This document shows, piece by piece, positions 9,326 to 22,133 of a stretch of DNA of 64,000 bases. Every line of letters starts with the position of its first letter. Positions within the stretch are counted from its first letter, which is position 1. The translations under genes and the position numbers were made by a program. Source of the DNA: Spongilla lacustris (Eukaryota > Porifera > Demospongiae > Spongillida > Spongillidae). Location of the stretch: positions 10,636,632-10,700,631 of the forward strand of contig OX442418.1 in NCBI GenBank assembly GCA_949361645.1, read 5' to 3'. The notes under the pieces were generated by a model. That model was not told the origin of the DNA. It did no database searches and worked only from the letters and a program-made list of their open reading frames with translations.

Positions 9326-11563
9326 TCAATACTTCAATACAGCACCAGCACCATAGTTAGCAACATACACACTACCATCTCGGGGATCTAGTGCAGTACC
9401 CCTGGGATTGTTTAGATTCCCCACTGTGTGAATCTTGTTTCCTTGAGGATCAAAAATGGAGAGACAATGGCCAATATTCTCACTGACAAAGCTGTAACCT
9501 TCCCCATCAATGGCTATTCCAATGGGACCTTTTGGATCACCATATGTTCTGACATACACACTGTCCTTTGTGAAGACTTTGATAGTATTTGAACCAAAAG
9601 CTGCAGCATGAATGTTTCCCTGAGGGTCTAAGGCAAGACCATATGAGTACTGAAAACAATGGTTCCCAGAACCTTTACCATCTATGGTCAGTAACCAACC
9701 ACCAACTTCATTGAATATTTGTATCCTATGGTTACTTCTGTCAGAAACAATCAGTCTGTTGTTTGAGTCAACAATGACTCCACTGGGACCATAGAACTGT
9801 CCCTGACCTGATCCCTTCTGACCAAACTTATGAAGGAACTCTCCCCTTGATGTCAGCTTCTGTATACGATGGTTGCCATAGTCAGCAACATACAACACAT
9901 CTCCTTTGATGGTTATACCATATGGTTTACTGAACTGACCATCACCACTTCCACCACTACCTATGGTATTCTTCAGCTGACCTGTTTGATCAAACACATA
10001 AATGCAGCTAGCAGAGCTCCCTACATAGATGTCTCCACTGTCATGGATGGCCACACAATGTGGACTTCTACACTCGATCACTTGTTGGGCATTACATAAG
10101 GTGAGGTAGTCATGTTGAGGTCTCACATCAAGGTCATGAGGACTGTTCTGTACATGTTGACCATCCATTGTGATTACCAGCTGGTGAGGACCAGCAGTGT
10201 GAGGGGTGAAGGTGATGGTGTAGGTACCATCCTTGTGGTCCTCCACCTCTCCATACACAACTGCTCCACTATGGACCTTGGACCTCATCTCACCCTTCAT
10301 CTGTACACCACCATGTGGGTACCCATCCCCCTCTGAGGTCTTGCTCTCTACCTTAACATGGAACCTGGTCCCCACCTTTGCTACTGATGCGGATATCCAT
10401 GTGCTTGAAGGTGGAGACAACTCTGATACATGACCAAATTTGGACATCTCTCCTACAAGATCATCTGTTTGCATAGACACAGCTATGGGGCTGCGGTGTT
10501 GGTTTGGAGTGAGGGACATGGTCTGGACCTTCTTGAGGGTGGCCTGCAGCTCAGTGGATATAAGTCCTCCCAGAGCTACCACCTCATGGTCAGTGTGGGT
10601 CTGGAGGATGTGGGAGGCCATCTCAGTGTAGTGACCAATGTCCTTAACTATCTTCTCAAACTGTTCCTTCTGCAGGATCAGAGCAGTTATCTTGGACAGT
10701 GAAATGGCCTCCACCTCCGATAATAGTGTCTTTTTCCTTTCCTCTAATGCTTGCTGGAGTATTTCAAAGGCTTGGTTGATGGCTAAGATAGCATTACTTT
10801 TGGAGATCTCCACTTGTTCTATCATCTTGTCATTTCCATCAATGGCTCCAGTCAGCTTTGTCACAACCACTTTTGTAGTGTTCACTAAACCTTCCATTTC
10901 ATCTTGATGAGACTTGGCAACAGAGGAGAGAGGAACACTCCTGTGGTCCTTGTGGCCATCAAGGATGCATTGTGGACAACTAATATACTTGCAAGTCTCA
11001 CAGTAGATCTCTAACTTGTAGTCATGGAGAGAACATAACAGCTCTCTTGGCTTCATGGTGGTCTGCAGCTGTTTGGCTCCCTCGGACTGGTTCAGTCCAA
11101 CCATATTGTGTTTGGACAGTTGGCGATGACGCTTGTGGTACTCATGGCAGAAGGTACACATGAACTCATAACATGTACAGCAGAACACCACTGCAGGACC
11201 ACTACTTCCATCTATACATTGGTCACAACACACCTCACTGTTGCTGACAATCTTGGACATGTACCCAGCTACCTCTACTTCAAATCCTAGATGGAGGTTC
11301 TGAGGGAGAACACTGGCTCCTCCCACTGGGATGCTCATGTTTCGCTCACAGGTGGGACATTTGAACATTTGTTGGGAACCACTTTTCTCTATCTCATGAT
11401 GGAGACATTGTTGACAGAAGGAGTGCAGACATGGTAGAATTCTTGGATCATTGTAGGGCTTTGAGCATGCACCACAAATAGTGTGTGAAAATGGTTCCTT
11501 CATAACCTTACTATTTATAGTGGGTTCCCTCACTACCACACTGTAAGAAGTAAAAAAACCCAT
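9326..11563 (-). CDS. TRIM-NHL E3 ubiquitin ligase (TRIM2/3/71-like), single exon
   Basis: An uninterrupted 745-codon frame with the full TRIM-NHL architecture. The RING finger is C3HC4 at about residues 30-72 (C30, C33, C45, H47, C50, C53, C69, C72). B-box 1 is at about 113-151, B-box 2 at about 177-208, and a coiled coil at about 215-345. A filamin/ABP280 repeat lies at about 385-480 and about six NHL repeats at 490-745. The start is ATG at 11561-11563. By family, the RING recruits E2 enzymes for ubiquitin transfer and the NHL propeller recognises RNA hairpins or proteins. A near-identical C-terminal half lies at 3-962 on the other strand, tail to tail. The intronless structure could reflect retroposition or simply the family's habit. 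The exact orthologue is unresolved. Confidence 0.92.
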   Translation of the reverse strand: MGFFTSYSVVVREPTINSKVMKEPFSHTICGACSKPYNDPRILPCLHSFCQQCLHHEIEKSGSQQMFKCPTCERNMSIPVGGASVLPQNLHLGFEVEVAGYMSKIVSNSEVCCDQCIDGSSGPAVVFCCTCYEFMCTFCHEYHKRHRQLSKHNMVGLNQSEGAKQLQTTMKPRELLCSLHDYKLEIYCETCKYISCPQCILDGHKDHRSVPLSSVAKSHQDEMEGLVNTTKVVVTKLTGAIDGNDKMIEQVEISKSNAILAINQAFEILQQALEERKKTLLSEVEAISLSKITALILQKEQFEKIVKDIGHYTEMASHILQTHTDHEVVALGGLISTELQATLKKVQTMSLTPNQHRSPIAVSMQTDDLVGEMSKFGHVSELSPPSSTWISASVAKVGTRFHVKVESKTSEGDGYPHGGVQMKGEMRSKVHSGAVVYGEVEDHKDGTYTITFTPHTAGPHQLVITMDGQHVQNSPHDLDVRPQHDYLTLCNAQQVIECRSPHCVAIHDSGDIYVGSSASCIYVFDQTGQLKNTIGSGGSGDGQFSKPYGITIKGDVLYVADYGNHRIQKLTSRGEFLHKFGQKGSGQGQFYGPSGVIVDSNNRLIVSDRSNHRIQIFNEVGGWLLTIDGKGSGNHCFQYSYGLALDPQGNIHAAAFGSNTIKVFTKDSVYVRTYGDPKGPIGIAIDGEGYSFVSENIGHCLSIFDPQGNKIHTVGNLNNPRGTALDPRDGSVYVANYGAGAVLKY

Positions 11564-13930
11564 ATCCTTAACATTTATTTACACGCACTAAAGACCATAC
11601 AGTATTATATATGTTGTGCTTTGCATAAATAAACTTTTAATGACAGATGAGTCCTAAAAGATAGATTATAAGTATATACAGTGCTTGGAGAGTGCTGGCA
11701 GCATGCAAACAAATTTCAAATGATTCCAAATGTTTGGGACTCAGCCGGTCCTGAATCGATCCCCATAGCTGTTTAAGACCTATGGGGGGTGAGATGCAGA
11801 AGCATTGCTATATTGTAGCTTTTTGTGACACTAAAATTAGGGGTTTCGATGCATATTATAAAATGTACATGTATGTGACATTCTTCATTGGGATTTTAAA
11901 AAATCCTTTTGAGAAGTTACAATCCAACATTCCGACACATCTTATCACTTCCCTTCACCGTCAATATTACGTCTACATTGCATATCCTCTATTCATTAAG
12001 ACCTGGTACATGTCCCTTGTAGCAAACACAAAATTTGATATTACTACATATATATAGCGTAATGAAATGATTTTTCAGTATCTAATTAATGTGCAGGTAA
12101 AAGCCTACTCCCAGAGGGCATGCAGGCTCATTGATGTAGAGACCCTGCCCTCTGGCACTTATTAACCATTTACTGGTTGCGTAACACTCACTTTGCTATA
12201 TCTAAAACAGATATAGAAATAAGTTGATCACCCTGGACAATGAAAATCGATTTTACTTAATTTATATTAGTTTCTTTTTTTTTTGCAGTGTTTTTAGAAT
12301 GTGAAAATCGATTTATCCAAATATTTCAAAGAACAAAATCGATTTTTCTAATAGTTAAGGTTTGCCAGCCGAACACCTACATGTAGGTTATTCAGCTTTC
12401 AGTCCTGTTCGTGGACTTATGGTTCTCACCTACATACCCTCGATCAGCACACACATCACACCAGATATATCACACTAAATGCCCAGAAAGATGCAGATTA
12501 GGTGATAGTGGCCATGCAGCCTCCATTTCAAGTTTTGAAAATAAGTGTAATGGTGCACGTGGTGATATCTGCCTGGGGTTATCGATAAAACAGGTCAAAG
12601 AGATTGCTGAAGGAAACGAGCATGTTGTCTGTACTAAAGTTGTTTTGTTTTGGAGCTGACCTTCATCTTGAAGAGGGAGATCTGTAGGCTAGTTTGTGCT
12701 GTATACTCACTGCACAATGGCTTTGACAGCTTCTATCTCTTTACAGATCCCCCACACCATCAGGTGGCCCATTGCCATGGCTTGTTGTAATGATACAGTG
12801 GCCACTGAGCTGTTCACATTTTGTCAGTCTACAATGACTAGTATAACCTTTTTAAATACTTGATACTTAAGCCAAGACTGGGGTGAGGAACAGAGCTTGC
12901 TAAGCCAAAGGCTGCCAAAAACCACAAAACACAACAACTGCACTGTTTCTTGTTGCTGACAACCAGGACCCTACAGGTGCCCAGGAATACAGTATCAGCA
13001 CTTGTTGTCTTCATGCAGCTATGTGAGCATTTAAGAAGCCAAAGTCTACAATTGTATGTGGCAGTGATTTATGACGTTGCTTGGTGGGTTAATTTGGTTA
13101 TGTAAAAAGATCACAGGAGGTACATGTACATCACATGTAGCTGTAACCTTTGGACCAAGTATGTCTTTCAATTATCCTGACCCAGCTGATGTTTTGATAG
13201 TTCATATTAGTGACCTTTAGATCCAAAAACATAAACTGGGCGAACTTATATTCTCACAGACAAGCAAATGGATACTGCCTTTTTTAGCCATCTACATGAA
13301 ATACAAGTGAATTCTTGTTTTGTGATCAGGTGTACATGTACATGTAAGTGGACAAGAATGAAATTACTCAGGATGGGAATGGATTGGACTGTTTTGATAC
13401 TTTACATGAACTGTTTACATTGTAGCAGCCACTAACAGTAACCCTTGTAAATTCCGCCCACTCCCAAACCTATTATATATGCTCCACCTGCAAAATATAT
13501 TATGTACGGTATGCATTTTTGGGTGTAATGGGGGCAATGGTCGCTACTTAATATACAGAAGAAAAGCATGTCAAGAAATTGTGGACATCAATGCATAACT
13601 CGGCTTACAATTGTGATTTTAAAAATCTGATTGCACCATTAAACTCACTAGGTACTTTAGAGATTTATCACGTTATTAAAACAGCTAATTAATTTATTAA
13701 AATATATTATTATTATTGTCTTGTAATACGTTAATTGTATGTCTGCATGGCAGGAAAGTTAGGAATAGCAATCGCTGTTACATTAAATCCTTCCGAACTA
13801 ATGCTATCGTCGATTTTAGTGATCTAAGCATACGCATGCGCAACTTAGTTTTACTCGTGCCCCTGCCTCTGGATACATTCTGGAGGTCACGTGATATGTT
13901 ATTTAACCATTTTGACATTTGTGCATAGCT
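11564..13930. other. intergenic, no confident gene
   Basis: Upstream of the TRIM-NHL start. It contains an ATCGATTT-rich patch (12240-12345), a short hairpin CCAGAGGGCA...TGCCCTCTGG (about 12112-12157), and an exon-like patch at 12690-12850 that is open on both strands and not recognisable. Confidence 0.4.
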
Positions 13931-13998
13931 TAGTCTCGTTCCCAGACCATATTTATTGAGAATCACTGTCAATAAATAGGGTCTGGGAACGAGACTTA
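13931..13998. mobile_element. Small foldback MITE, TAGTCTCG family
   Basis: A 68-bp palindrome with ends TAGTCTCGTTCCCAGACC and complement and a short AT-rich loop. Flanks TGCATAGCT (13922-13930) and GGCATGGCT (13999-14007) match at 7 of 9 positions, consistent with an old 9-bp target duplication as in the 4320 copy. Confidence 0.65.
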
Positions 13999-14007
13999 GG
14001 CATGGCT

Positions 14008-15242
14008 AGCCTTTTGGCGGAGGGTTGGGTATCAAGCCTATATTTGTTAGTATTGTGGATATAATAGCACTACACTCGATCGCTATCAATAATTCTTGGT
14101 ATACGCTAGTCTTGCTAGCCTGTATATCGTCGATCAATCGCTCACTTCCATAGCAGTCTCGTTTCCAGACCCAATATACGCAGCTGCTCTGCTACGTATA
14201 CGAGGTGAAGACTGTCCTGTAGTATTTCTTTCCAACTCCGCCGGAATGTCGGCCAAGGTATACGACAAGGATGAACAGCCGTAAACGTACTTGGAGAGTG
14301 GTTATAACTTATAAGTAGATCACATACATGCACCTGTCTGTGTAATTAGCCCCTACAAATACTAAGCAATGGCACAGAAAAAGGATGCCATGATGATGCT
14401 CTGATATGTCATCAATGAACAGATTGATGGCATGAAGGCACAGCTAGGTAGAACTACATGTATGTATACTACCATGCATGTGAAACGTTTACACAAATCA
14501 CCACATGCCACCACCCTAATTAAATAGGTGACCACAAAGATGTTGCATCAGCTACAATGTACATTCTGTTAATACCAGCCCTTCTAGAACCTTCCACAAT
14601 TATCACCCACATCACCTACATGTATTACATACATCTGCAGAGCCATGTACATATAGCTGGACCACACAAAGCCTTCCATTTGAGTTGGGTGCTGAAGTGC
14701 TTTCACCAGGTGCATGTTGGAAGGGTGGCTGGCACAGTCCATGAAATGCAAAACTTTGAGTCCAGTCCTCCCAGGTCCATACCAGGTGGTCACGTAGGTA
14801 AGCCTCCTCTCCTGGCAGACAACTGGTGACTGTCCTGTGTGTACAACCAAACCCTCAGCCTCAAAAGGTAAAGGTGGACAATTGTAGCCACTTTAAATTG
14901 GTCCTACATCTACATGCATGTAACACGTATTACTTTCTCAGTTTTATAGACATCTTCACTTAATTTGATTCATATATCCCAGTGGCTGCATCTGGGATGT
15001 GCTATCAAATTCGTTATCTCTAGGGAGAAGGGCTTGTATTATCTTTCCCTTAAAACTGTCCCAACCAAAGCTTACTCTTGTTCCACAAGGATATCTCCCA
15101 TCCATGCATGCACCTTCACAAGGCTCTCTCCTCTACCTCCACAAGGCTATCTCACAAGCTGGCTACCTCCCTCCACCCAGAGCATTGCATAGCAGCAGGC
15201 TGTACTGCAATGATTAAATGATTAACAGAGAGATCACATGCT

Positions 15243-15245
<3 letters not shown>
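14008..15245. other. intergenic with MITE fragments
   Basis: AGTCTCGTTTCCAGACCCAA near 14155 is a lone end of the TAGTCTCG family. 'GGCGGAGGGTTGGGTATCAA' near 14017-14036 resembles the interior of the TAGTTGGGCG MITE at 47601. No gene recognised. Confidence 0.45.
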
Positions 15246-15295
<50 letters not shown>

Positions 15296-15316
15296 CATGT
15301 GAGTGTGTGTGTGAGC

Positions 15317-15394
<78 letters not shown>
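15246..15394. repeat. (TG)n microsatellite
   Basis: About 150 bp of nearly pure TG dinucleotides with two GAGCATGTGAG-type interruptions. Potential Z-DNA. Confidence 0.95.
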
Positions 15395-15396
<2 letters not shown>

Positions 15397-17848
15397 ATAT
15401 ATGTATCACATGATACCTATATGGAATCACATGATCATGTGCTTTATGAGGTACTATAGGGAAATCCACACACCTGGGATATGAAGGCAGTTACAGCCAG
15501 TTAGTGGTGCATGGACCACGGAAAATGAGGAGGTGTTGCCATAGAGAGATTCCATCTGGGTCGTTGTCAGCTCATACAGGAAACCACTCAGTAATCCGTA
15601 CGCGAGAAGATCGCGCGCTGACTACATCCGCCACTGGGCGAGGGACCGGAGCTAAAAAGAATAGTTACGTAGTAAAATCATTGCCTCGCACATGATAATA
15701 TTATTGGGCACATAACCTTATATGGCTCGTCTTTGTCCCGTATCAGTATTTCGCTTGTCCGCTTCAAATTCTATATAGAACGATAGCATTTACAAATGTG
15801 GATATGCACGCACACTTTTGAAAAAGTAGCAACAGAAAACGCACGTTTCCCAGCTGTCATACTCATAGAGCCATATCACGTGGTCGAATATAGAAAGTTA
15901 TAGGGCCTTACTTCGCCATAAGTGTCTGTGATGCCTTGGTTTTCTTGAAATAGACACGTACGGTAGTAACGTTTAATGTCCATCGGATAGACATAGACCA
16001 CTCTGCGTTTGACAGACCATAATCTTGAAACCAGGCTTGAAACGGCCTAGCTAGGACTTTAGAAGCTCTATATTAGTATCCCAAGCCAACAAAAGCCCAA
16101 ACAAAGAACATACCAAATTTGCGCGCAGTGGAGTTTGTTACTTCCAACTGGGCCAGAACTGAACGCCATAGTTTTATTGTCATCCGCGGGCGGTTTTTAA
16201 TTATTTTACAACCAAACATGTACCCTGATGACCAAAAGTACCCCAGGAACCCAGGGAAAGAAGCCTATGGGCATATTAACTTGCTAGAATGTTGCCTGGA
16301 TCATTTTAGTATCTTCTGAAATCTGTATAACTAACCTTCCTATCTTCAGTTCAGAGTAAAATGAAGAATAGTGATGAAAAATCATTATTAAAATAGCCAT
16401 TTTCCATACATCTCTATGGGAATGTACTAATTCTTCTGAGGAACCCAGCAGAAGGGGCTTAAAATTACACCAACCCAATAGAGTGAAAGTTTTTTATGCT
16501 ATCCATCATTTGAGTCCTGTAAACCTTTACTACCGGCTTTCTCTGATATATGGCATTCAAAAATTAACTTCATCCCATACATTCCTATGGACGCGTGCGC
16601 GGGAAATGTGACGGACGTTTGCAAAATTGGCCAGGAATTGCTAATGAGCGTCCGAAATTTCTCGCAATGGGAAGCAGAATTTTTTCACGAGTCACAGAAG
16701 TGAAGCTTACAATTTACAGCAGGTACTATGATACCAGGTTTCGTTTGATGCCGAAACTGTAGTGGTAAGTTGATGGGATCATAAACCATTAGTGTAAGTT
16801 GCGAAATTTGAGTAAAAAGTGAACTTTGATAGGTGATAATCTCTCAAATGGCTTGACCTGAGAAAGGTGCCTTTTGTATTTCAGGGAAATTGGCATAGGG
16901 AAATAAACAGACGCTTGCATGTCCTGGATGGCCATGGGGTTGTTTTAATATATTGTCCTGGACAAGGGTCTATGGTTAAATAATGGAATGGGCCCAATCC
17001 TGCAACACTTTTGAGATCCATTCAAAAGCTTGCTTCGTGTAGGGTTACATTCTGTACATACATACTGGAATGGGAGAAAGTTCTTTGCTGCTTTGTGTAG
17101 TTTAATTTGAAGGTTCATTCTCACTGTTCTATGTTGATTTCATCATAGATATTAATATCTATGATTTCGTTAAAAAAAGCTTACTTTTTCAGATGTCATT
17201 AACTATTCAAAAAAAGTGTTATAACTTTCTTGTGCAAAAACACCCAGATCCGGATAACAGACATCTTTGAAAGGTGTTTGGATATTCTATGTAGTGTGCA
17301 ACCTTGTATTATGCAAAAACTTCATAAAAATCTGACGATGCAAAGGTACTGCTTTTTTGGCCCGGAATTTGATAATCTGTATAGTGCGTACCCGGTATTT
17401 GACATTTATTTGTTAAAATATGATGAGTATGCTAATATTCATTGGCTCAGAGTGTAACAGGAAGCACAATTCAACTGGCTGATTCCACTGAGGAAGGCTC
17501 TCACAATCACAAAGAATGGCTTACATTGTTGCATTGCAATATGCACAAACCTAATGTATTTCTCTCAATATTAAAGTTATTGAGCCAAAAAGAACTATAT
17601 ATCACTTTCATAGTGAACCTCCAACAGAATAATTTGAATGGACATCAATTAATCTGCCTTTACTGAAAATTCCATCCTGATATGTTATACGCTGCAAAAG
17701 TTACATGGGATTTAACGTACAAACGCACATTTCAATGAAATCCCATGGGCTATTCCATCGTTTATCCATACAACCCTATGGATACCAATGTTTGCAAACG
17801 TACCTGGGATCATACATGTATATAAACCTCCCCCTACCCTCTACATCT

Positions 17849-17849
<1 letters not shown>
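15395..17849. other. intergenic, no gene recognised
   Basis: No supported gene. A short motif resembling CCATACAT(T/C)CCTATGG recurs at about 16405, 16577 and 17765, suggesting fragments of a dispersed repeat. Confidence 0.4.
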
Positions 17850-17892
<43 letters not shown>

Positions 17893-17975
17893 ACACACAT
17901 ACACCCACACATATACACACACACACACACATACACACACACATACACACACATATACACACACACACACGCACG
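17850..17975. repeat. (AC)n microsatellite
   Basis: Imperfect AC array with ATAC and CCCAC interruptions. Confidence 0.95.
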
Positions 17976-20410
17976 CATGATGATAAGGTCCTGTTTTGTT
18001 CCACCCCACACCTAGGACAAGCCTCTAGCTCTATTATACCTTTTAGCCCCTCACAGGACAACGTATGATTCTGGTATCATGTATGGAGGGAGTGATGCAA
18101 CACAAGTACTAAGTGCAGTTGCCATGTGCTTTAACTTTGTTGTTATTATATATATATTGGTGCATTGAATGTTTAGTCAGTCTGCCTGTCTATCGACTCT
18201 ATCTACATGTACATGTCAGTTTGATTGATTCAATCACCTAACCTAAGTTTCTTGTGTCTCCACAAGAAGCCAATAATAAAATCATCTCGGTATCGTTCGG
18301 GATCTGAATTTTGCAACATCCTTCTCCGGTCAGGTCTCATATTTTTTAACTAACAGTTGTCTAACTTACTAGTCTACACATGTATATTGGTATCTGTACA
18401 GCTATACGTGCAGATCTCAGTAAACAAGCTGATGTACTGTGTATCCAAAACAATGTTAGAGTACCATGCATGCATCTGTTTTGCAATTTGCATCCCTACT
18501 TAACTATTAGCTAGTACTAGTACGTTCATCGTTACCGTTAATTAGGGATTGAAATATACTTTTTGCAGGGAGCGGAGGGGGCGATTGCTAGTATATGCGG
18601 TGCTCTACGGTACTCACCTGCTCTTTGACTCCACTGGGACTGTTTCCATATCTGTTAAGTATCGAACTTCAACTTTGAGCTATTCACGTCTTGCTGCCAA
18701 TTTCTGGATCACGTGCGTATTATGTAAACACATAGTAATACATATTGTTGTTCTGTATTAATTGGTGTGGCTCGATCGCTAGGCCTCCTACCACGATGTA
18801 ATCAATGGAAGGTGCACTTAGCAAAGCAGTATGAAGGTCAATTACAACTTTACTAGTTGCTGTTTAATATTGTAAATTCCGTTTCAATTTTTGCAGTGTC
18901 CAAAATGTCCATGCGTCCGATCTAATTGTAAGTTGCAGCCAGCAACCATGAACCATCACAGTTTAATATTTCATTACAAGGAAATAAACCGCCCCCCCCC
19001 CCCCCCCCAATATATATATATATATTTTTGCATGTTATATATGTTATCTACGTATGCCTCAGAGTGTCACGCACAAAACCTTCAGTGTACTATAGGTTTT
19101 GATGATGGTGCTCTGACCTCATCCCTATGCACCTGGCTCTTTATGTTCTTTGCAAGCTCGTTAAATAGCTGCATGTACACTGATGCACATTACAATTATG
19201 TATTTAAGAAGGCGGGGAAGGGGGAGGGGACTGGGAGTGCATGGTCTCCTATAAATAGAGGACCACCACTTTGTGAAGCTGGCCCTTGCACGGGAGAACC
19301 AAATACAGACATTTGCTTTGCAAGCAGCAATGTTTTTACAAGGATTCAGGGTGAAATGGATATGGAGCAGCACGTCTTGTTCAAAGTTGAAACCACACCT
19401 CAGAATACAGAGCATTTCCTATATCAAGGAGGAATTCCCCAACAGATAATCGATACAATGAACTGAAATTCAGTTTTTTTTTTTTTAATGCAGCTATTAT
19501 TTCATGCATGAGCAATTCCAAGTGTACCCCCAAATAGACACATATACACACACACACATACACACATGCCCCCTCCTCCCTGGCTAGGGCACAGTCCTCC
19601 ACAGTGTAGAGGTGAAGATGATGGCTGGGGGGAGTGACCAGCTTTGAGTTCTGTGTGCTCCAAAGCCAGGACCAGAGGGGGAGATGGACAACATGTCAGA
19701 GGTCACCAAGGAGGACCTTCCACACTAACACCATTACATGTATGTGCACATGACCAACATCTCATTACATGTGGAATGGGGACCAGTACACAGACATTCA
19801 CTACTAAAAATCTACCAATATACACGTATGTACATGTACATGTAAACATGCATGACAGTGAAGCATTGCAAGACAAAACACGTAGTCATCTTCAATAAAC
19901 ATTCATTCTTGAACATCCTTTCACTTCTTTGCACACTCCTGCATACTGTACCAAGTCATACATGTAGGATATTGGAGGGGCCCGGGAAGAGGATGGGGCA
20001 GACATGGGATCTCTCCAACATGGAAAGTCCTCAAGATGAGGAGGAAGCCCAGCAGCATGCATGGCTGAGCAGCACAGCAAACAGCACACACCAGGACCAA
20101 GCCTCTTGATGGCATATTAACTTGAACCACTTTGGTAAAAAGACTATGCCACCATATACACTTATCTATATCACTTTTTTTTTTTTTTTTTGTATATCCG
20201 CCACAGTCCTACTGGGCCTAAACCATAGGCTACAACATAAATACCCTAGAGCAAGACCCCATGGTTGCTGATTCTGCTCAAAACAACCTAGTGCCGTTGT
20301 GTGCTAAACTGGCTCAGCATTAATGAAGCCACAGTAAGAGCTTGCCTCATCGTCTACCTTGGTGGCGCATGCTTATAAGAATTGAATAGAATAATATTTA
20401 TAATTCATTA
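17976..20410. other. intergenic with dispersed repeat at about 19925-20110
   Basis: No confident gene. A poly-C tract and (TA)n occur near 18990-19025. The segment at about 19925-20110 matches, inverted, 58465-58600 over well over 100 bp, including CTCAGCCATGCATGCTGCTG and GAGGACTTTCCATGTTGGAG, so it is a copy of a dispersed repeat of unknown type. Confidence 0.5.
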
Positions 20411-20452
20411 ACACCGCCCCCTTTCTATAAAGTGTTTAGCTTTATCACGTGA
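20411..20452 (+). promoter_or_regulatory. Candidate core promoter (GC box, TATA, E-box)
   Basis: Upstream of the ATG at 20471 there is CACCGCCCCC (GC-box-like), then CTATAAAG (TATA-like), then CACGTG at about 20446. Spacing to the ATG is tight, so transcription would begin within tens of bases of the start codon. Inference from sequence only. Confidence 0.4.
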
Positions 20453-20470
20453 GTGTATAACCTGCTGAGG

Positions 20471-21632
20471 ATGGCCAAACGATTAATTGCATTGTTGCTT
20501 TTCGTGGAGATATTTTTTTCAGCATCAAATGCTTGTAAGGAGCGTGCTGTATTTATATTGCATATGTGTGCGCGCCTGCTTGTGCAAACATGTATACTAC
20601 GCGCGTACGATCATGATCAGATGACAGCTAGGCGATTAGTTTCGGACAATATGATTTGTGGAAGTTCACGAATGCACGAGGGCATTCACTGTGTATACAC
20701 GATGATGCGATTGTGCGACGTTACGTTCCGCGGGCCACCCGGGGATAGGCCCCAGCATATTGACGCGTACGTACATGTATACGGTGTATGATTTTATTTT
20801 ATTTTAATGCTTGGCCGGTAACTTTGCGCAAAGGACGGCAATATAGTAATGTGTAGGCTGAACTGGCAGTTTATATCGCTCTCATAGCTGCATATATTAT
20901 CACACTCACCAGTTCTAAACGTTAATGTTGTTTAATTGTTGTGTGTGCTCATTCATCCTGGTTGTCTGTTCTTGGCAATCGTATACCGTATATAATTGTT
21001 ACGCATGCATCCAATGTACTTACACTTCTACAACTTTATCTATACCTATCTACGTAGCCAATTGCCAATTTAGTGACTGCGCCGGTTGTGTGCAGGTAAG
21101 TTAAAGTAATTGCATCGGCCTGCCATGCATTCAGCTCAACATTGTGCATCAATTAGAACAAGGACTGCTACTTCTGCGGGGCCGCAAATGCAACAAAGTG
21201 CGAATCCTTCACGTCCGACATTTTTTCCATCAAAGCCCCCTCCTGCCCAGGCTTGAAGTATAACTGGAGTACATGCAAAGGTATATAATATTACGTAAGG
21301 AATTGCGCGGAATTCATGCATAGAAACTACACATTTTTATATCAAATGTATGTACTAGTAGGCTGCATAATACGGCATGAAAAAGCTAGCTTAAGTTATG
21401 TATAAGTAGATGTCATATAAATTTATCTATGATTGTTCAGCGTGGCGTTAATGAATCTTCATTCGTGTCACATTAATTTATATTCGATCCCGGCTTTGTT
21501 ATAGTGACGGTGGCAGACATCCTCATCATAATATGTGTTGGCGCTGCAGCCCTGGTGATCGCGTGTTGCTGCTGCTTCGCATGCTTATGTTATTGCTGCT
21601 GCTGCAAAAGGTGCGGCTACATACCCCTCTGA
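20471..21632 (+). CDS. Small cysteine-rich single-pass membrane protein, PTTG1IP-like (short-tail paralogue 1)
   Basis: Four exons: 20471-20534, 21058-21095, 21157-21280 and 21505-21632, all GT-AG, coding for 117 residues. Residues 1-21 are a signal peptide (MAKRLIALLLFVEIFF...). A compact PSI-like cysteine-rich ectodomain follows (C-x4-C-x2-C, then DCYFCGA...KC...SC...TC). From about residue 76 comes a hydrophobic membrane segment ending in a very cysteine-rich stretch (CCCC...CYCCCC) and a tail of a few residues, CGYIPL. Intron phases 1, 0 and 1 and cysteine spacing match the gene at 55001-55752 and the first four exons of the PTTG1IP homologue at 35896, so these are paralogues. The coiled, charged cytoplasmic tail of PTTG1IP is missing. 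The poly-Cys stretch is a plausible palmitoylation site, and YIPL fits a YxxPhi sorting signal. Function unknown. Confidence 0.8.
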
Positions 21633-22133
21633 GGATACCGCGCAAATTTATTTTTAAAATGATCATGTCAGTGACAGTGTCTGAAACAATACATGTATAT
21701 ATATATAATTAATTTTATTGTTTTTACGTCGCAACAGTATACACATTTAGTAGAGGCTACGTATTAGCTGAAGCGTGACCCTTTTAAATTGACAAAACTA
21801 ACACCAGTATCCTCTTTACAGTACAAGGGTGTTCGATTGAGGCTATGGACTAAAATTGATTATAAGAACCAGTTTCCTCAGTGCGGTTACCGCCGGATGT
21901 GTACATGTCTCTGGGTTGAAAGACTATCTAAATGTAGAACCCTCCAATATGCCCAGGTACTGTCCCCTACCCTACACAAGTACATGTATGGATATAATGA
22001 AGACGTATAAAGTGCACACATCTGTAACCACAGGCACACCACACATAACACCCCAGTGCATCTTCAGATTGTACTAAATATTAGTAGTGATGGATCTGCC
22101 CCTCCCCAAAGGGTTTGATGTGAAGTGTCAAGG
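21633..22133. other. intergenic between convergent genes
   Basis: Non-coding space between the short-tail membrane gene (plus) and the end of PSME3 (minus). No feature recognised beyond a TATATA tract near 21700. Confidence 0.4.

Noticed and set aside
12411..12850. Coding-like patches (SIKQVKEIAEGNEHVVCTKV on plus; AMAMGHLMVWGICKEIEAVK on minus)
   Set aside because: Both strands stay open, no consistent splice partners and no family recognised.
14557..14850. Overlapping 90- and 88-codon frames on opposite strands
   Set aside because: No domain or splice support on either strand.
18891..19466. 191-codon open frame
   Set aside because: Runs through a poly-C and (TA)n tract, no recognisable domain, and not supported by splice context.
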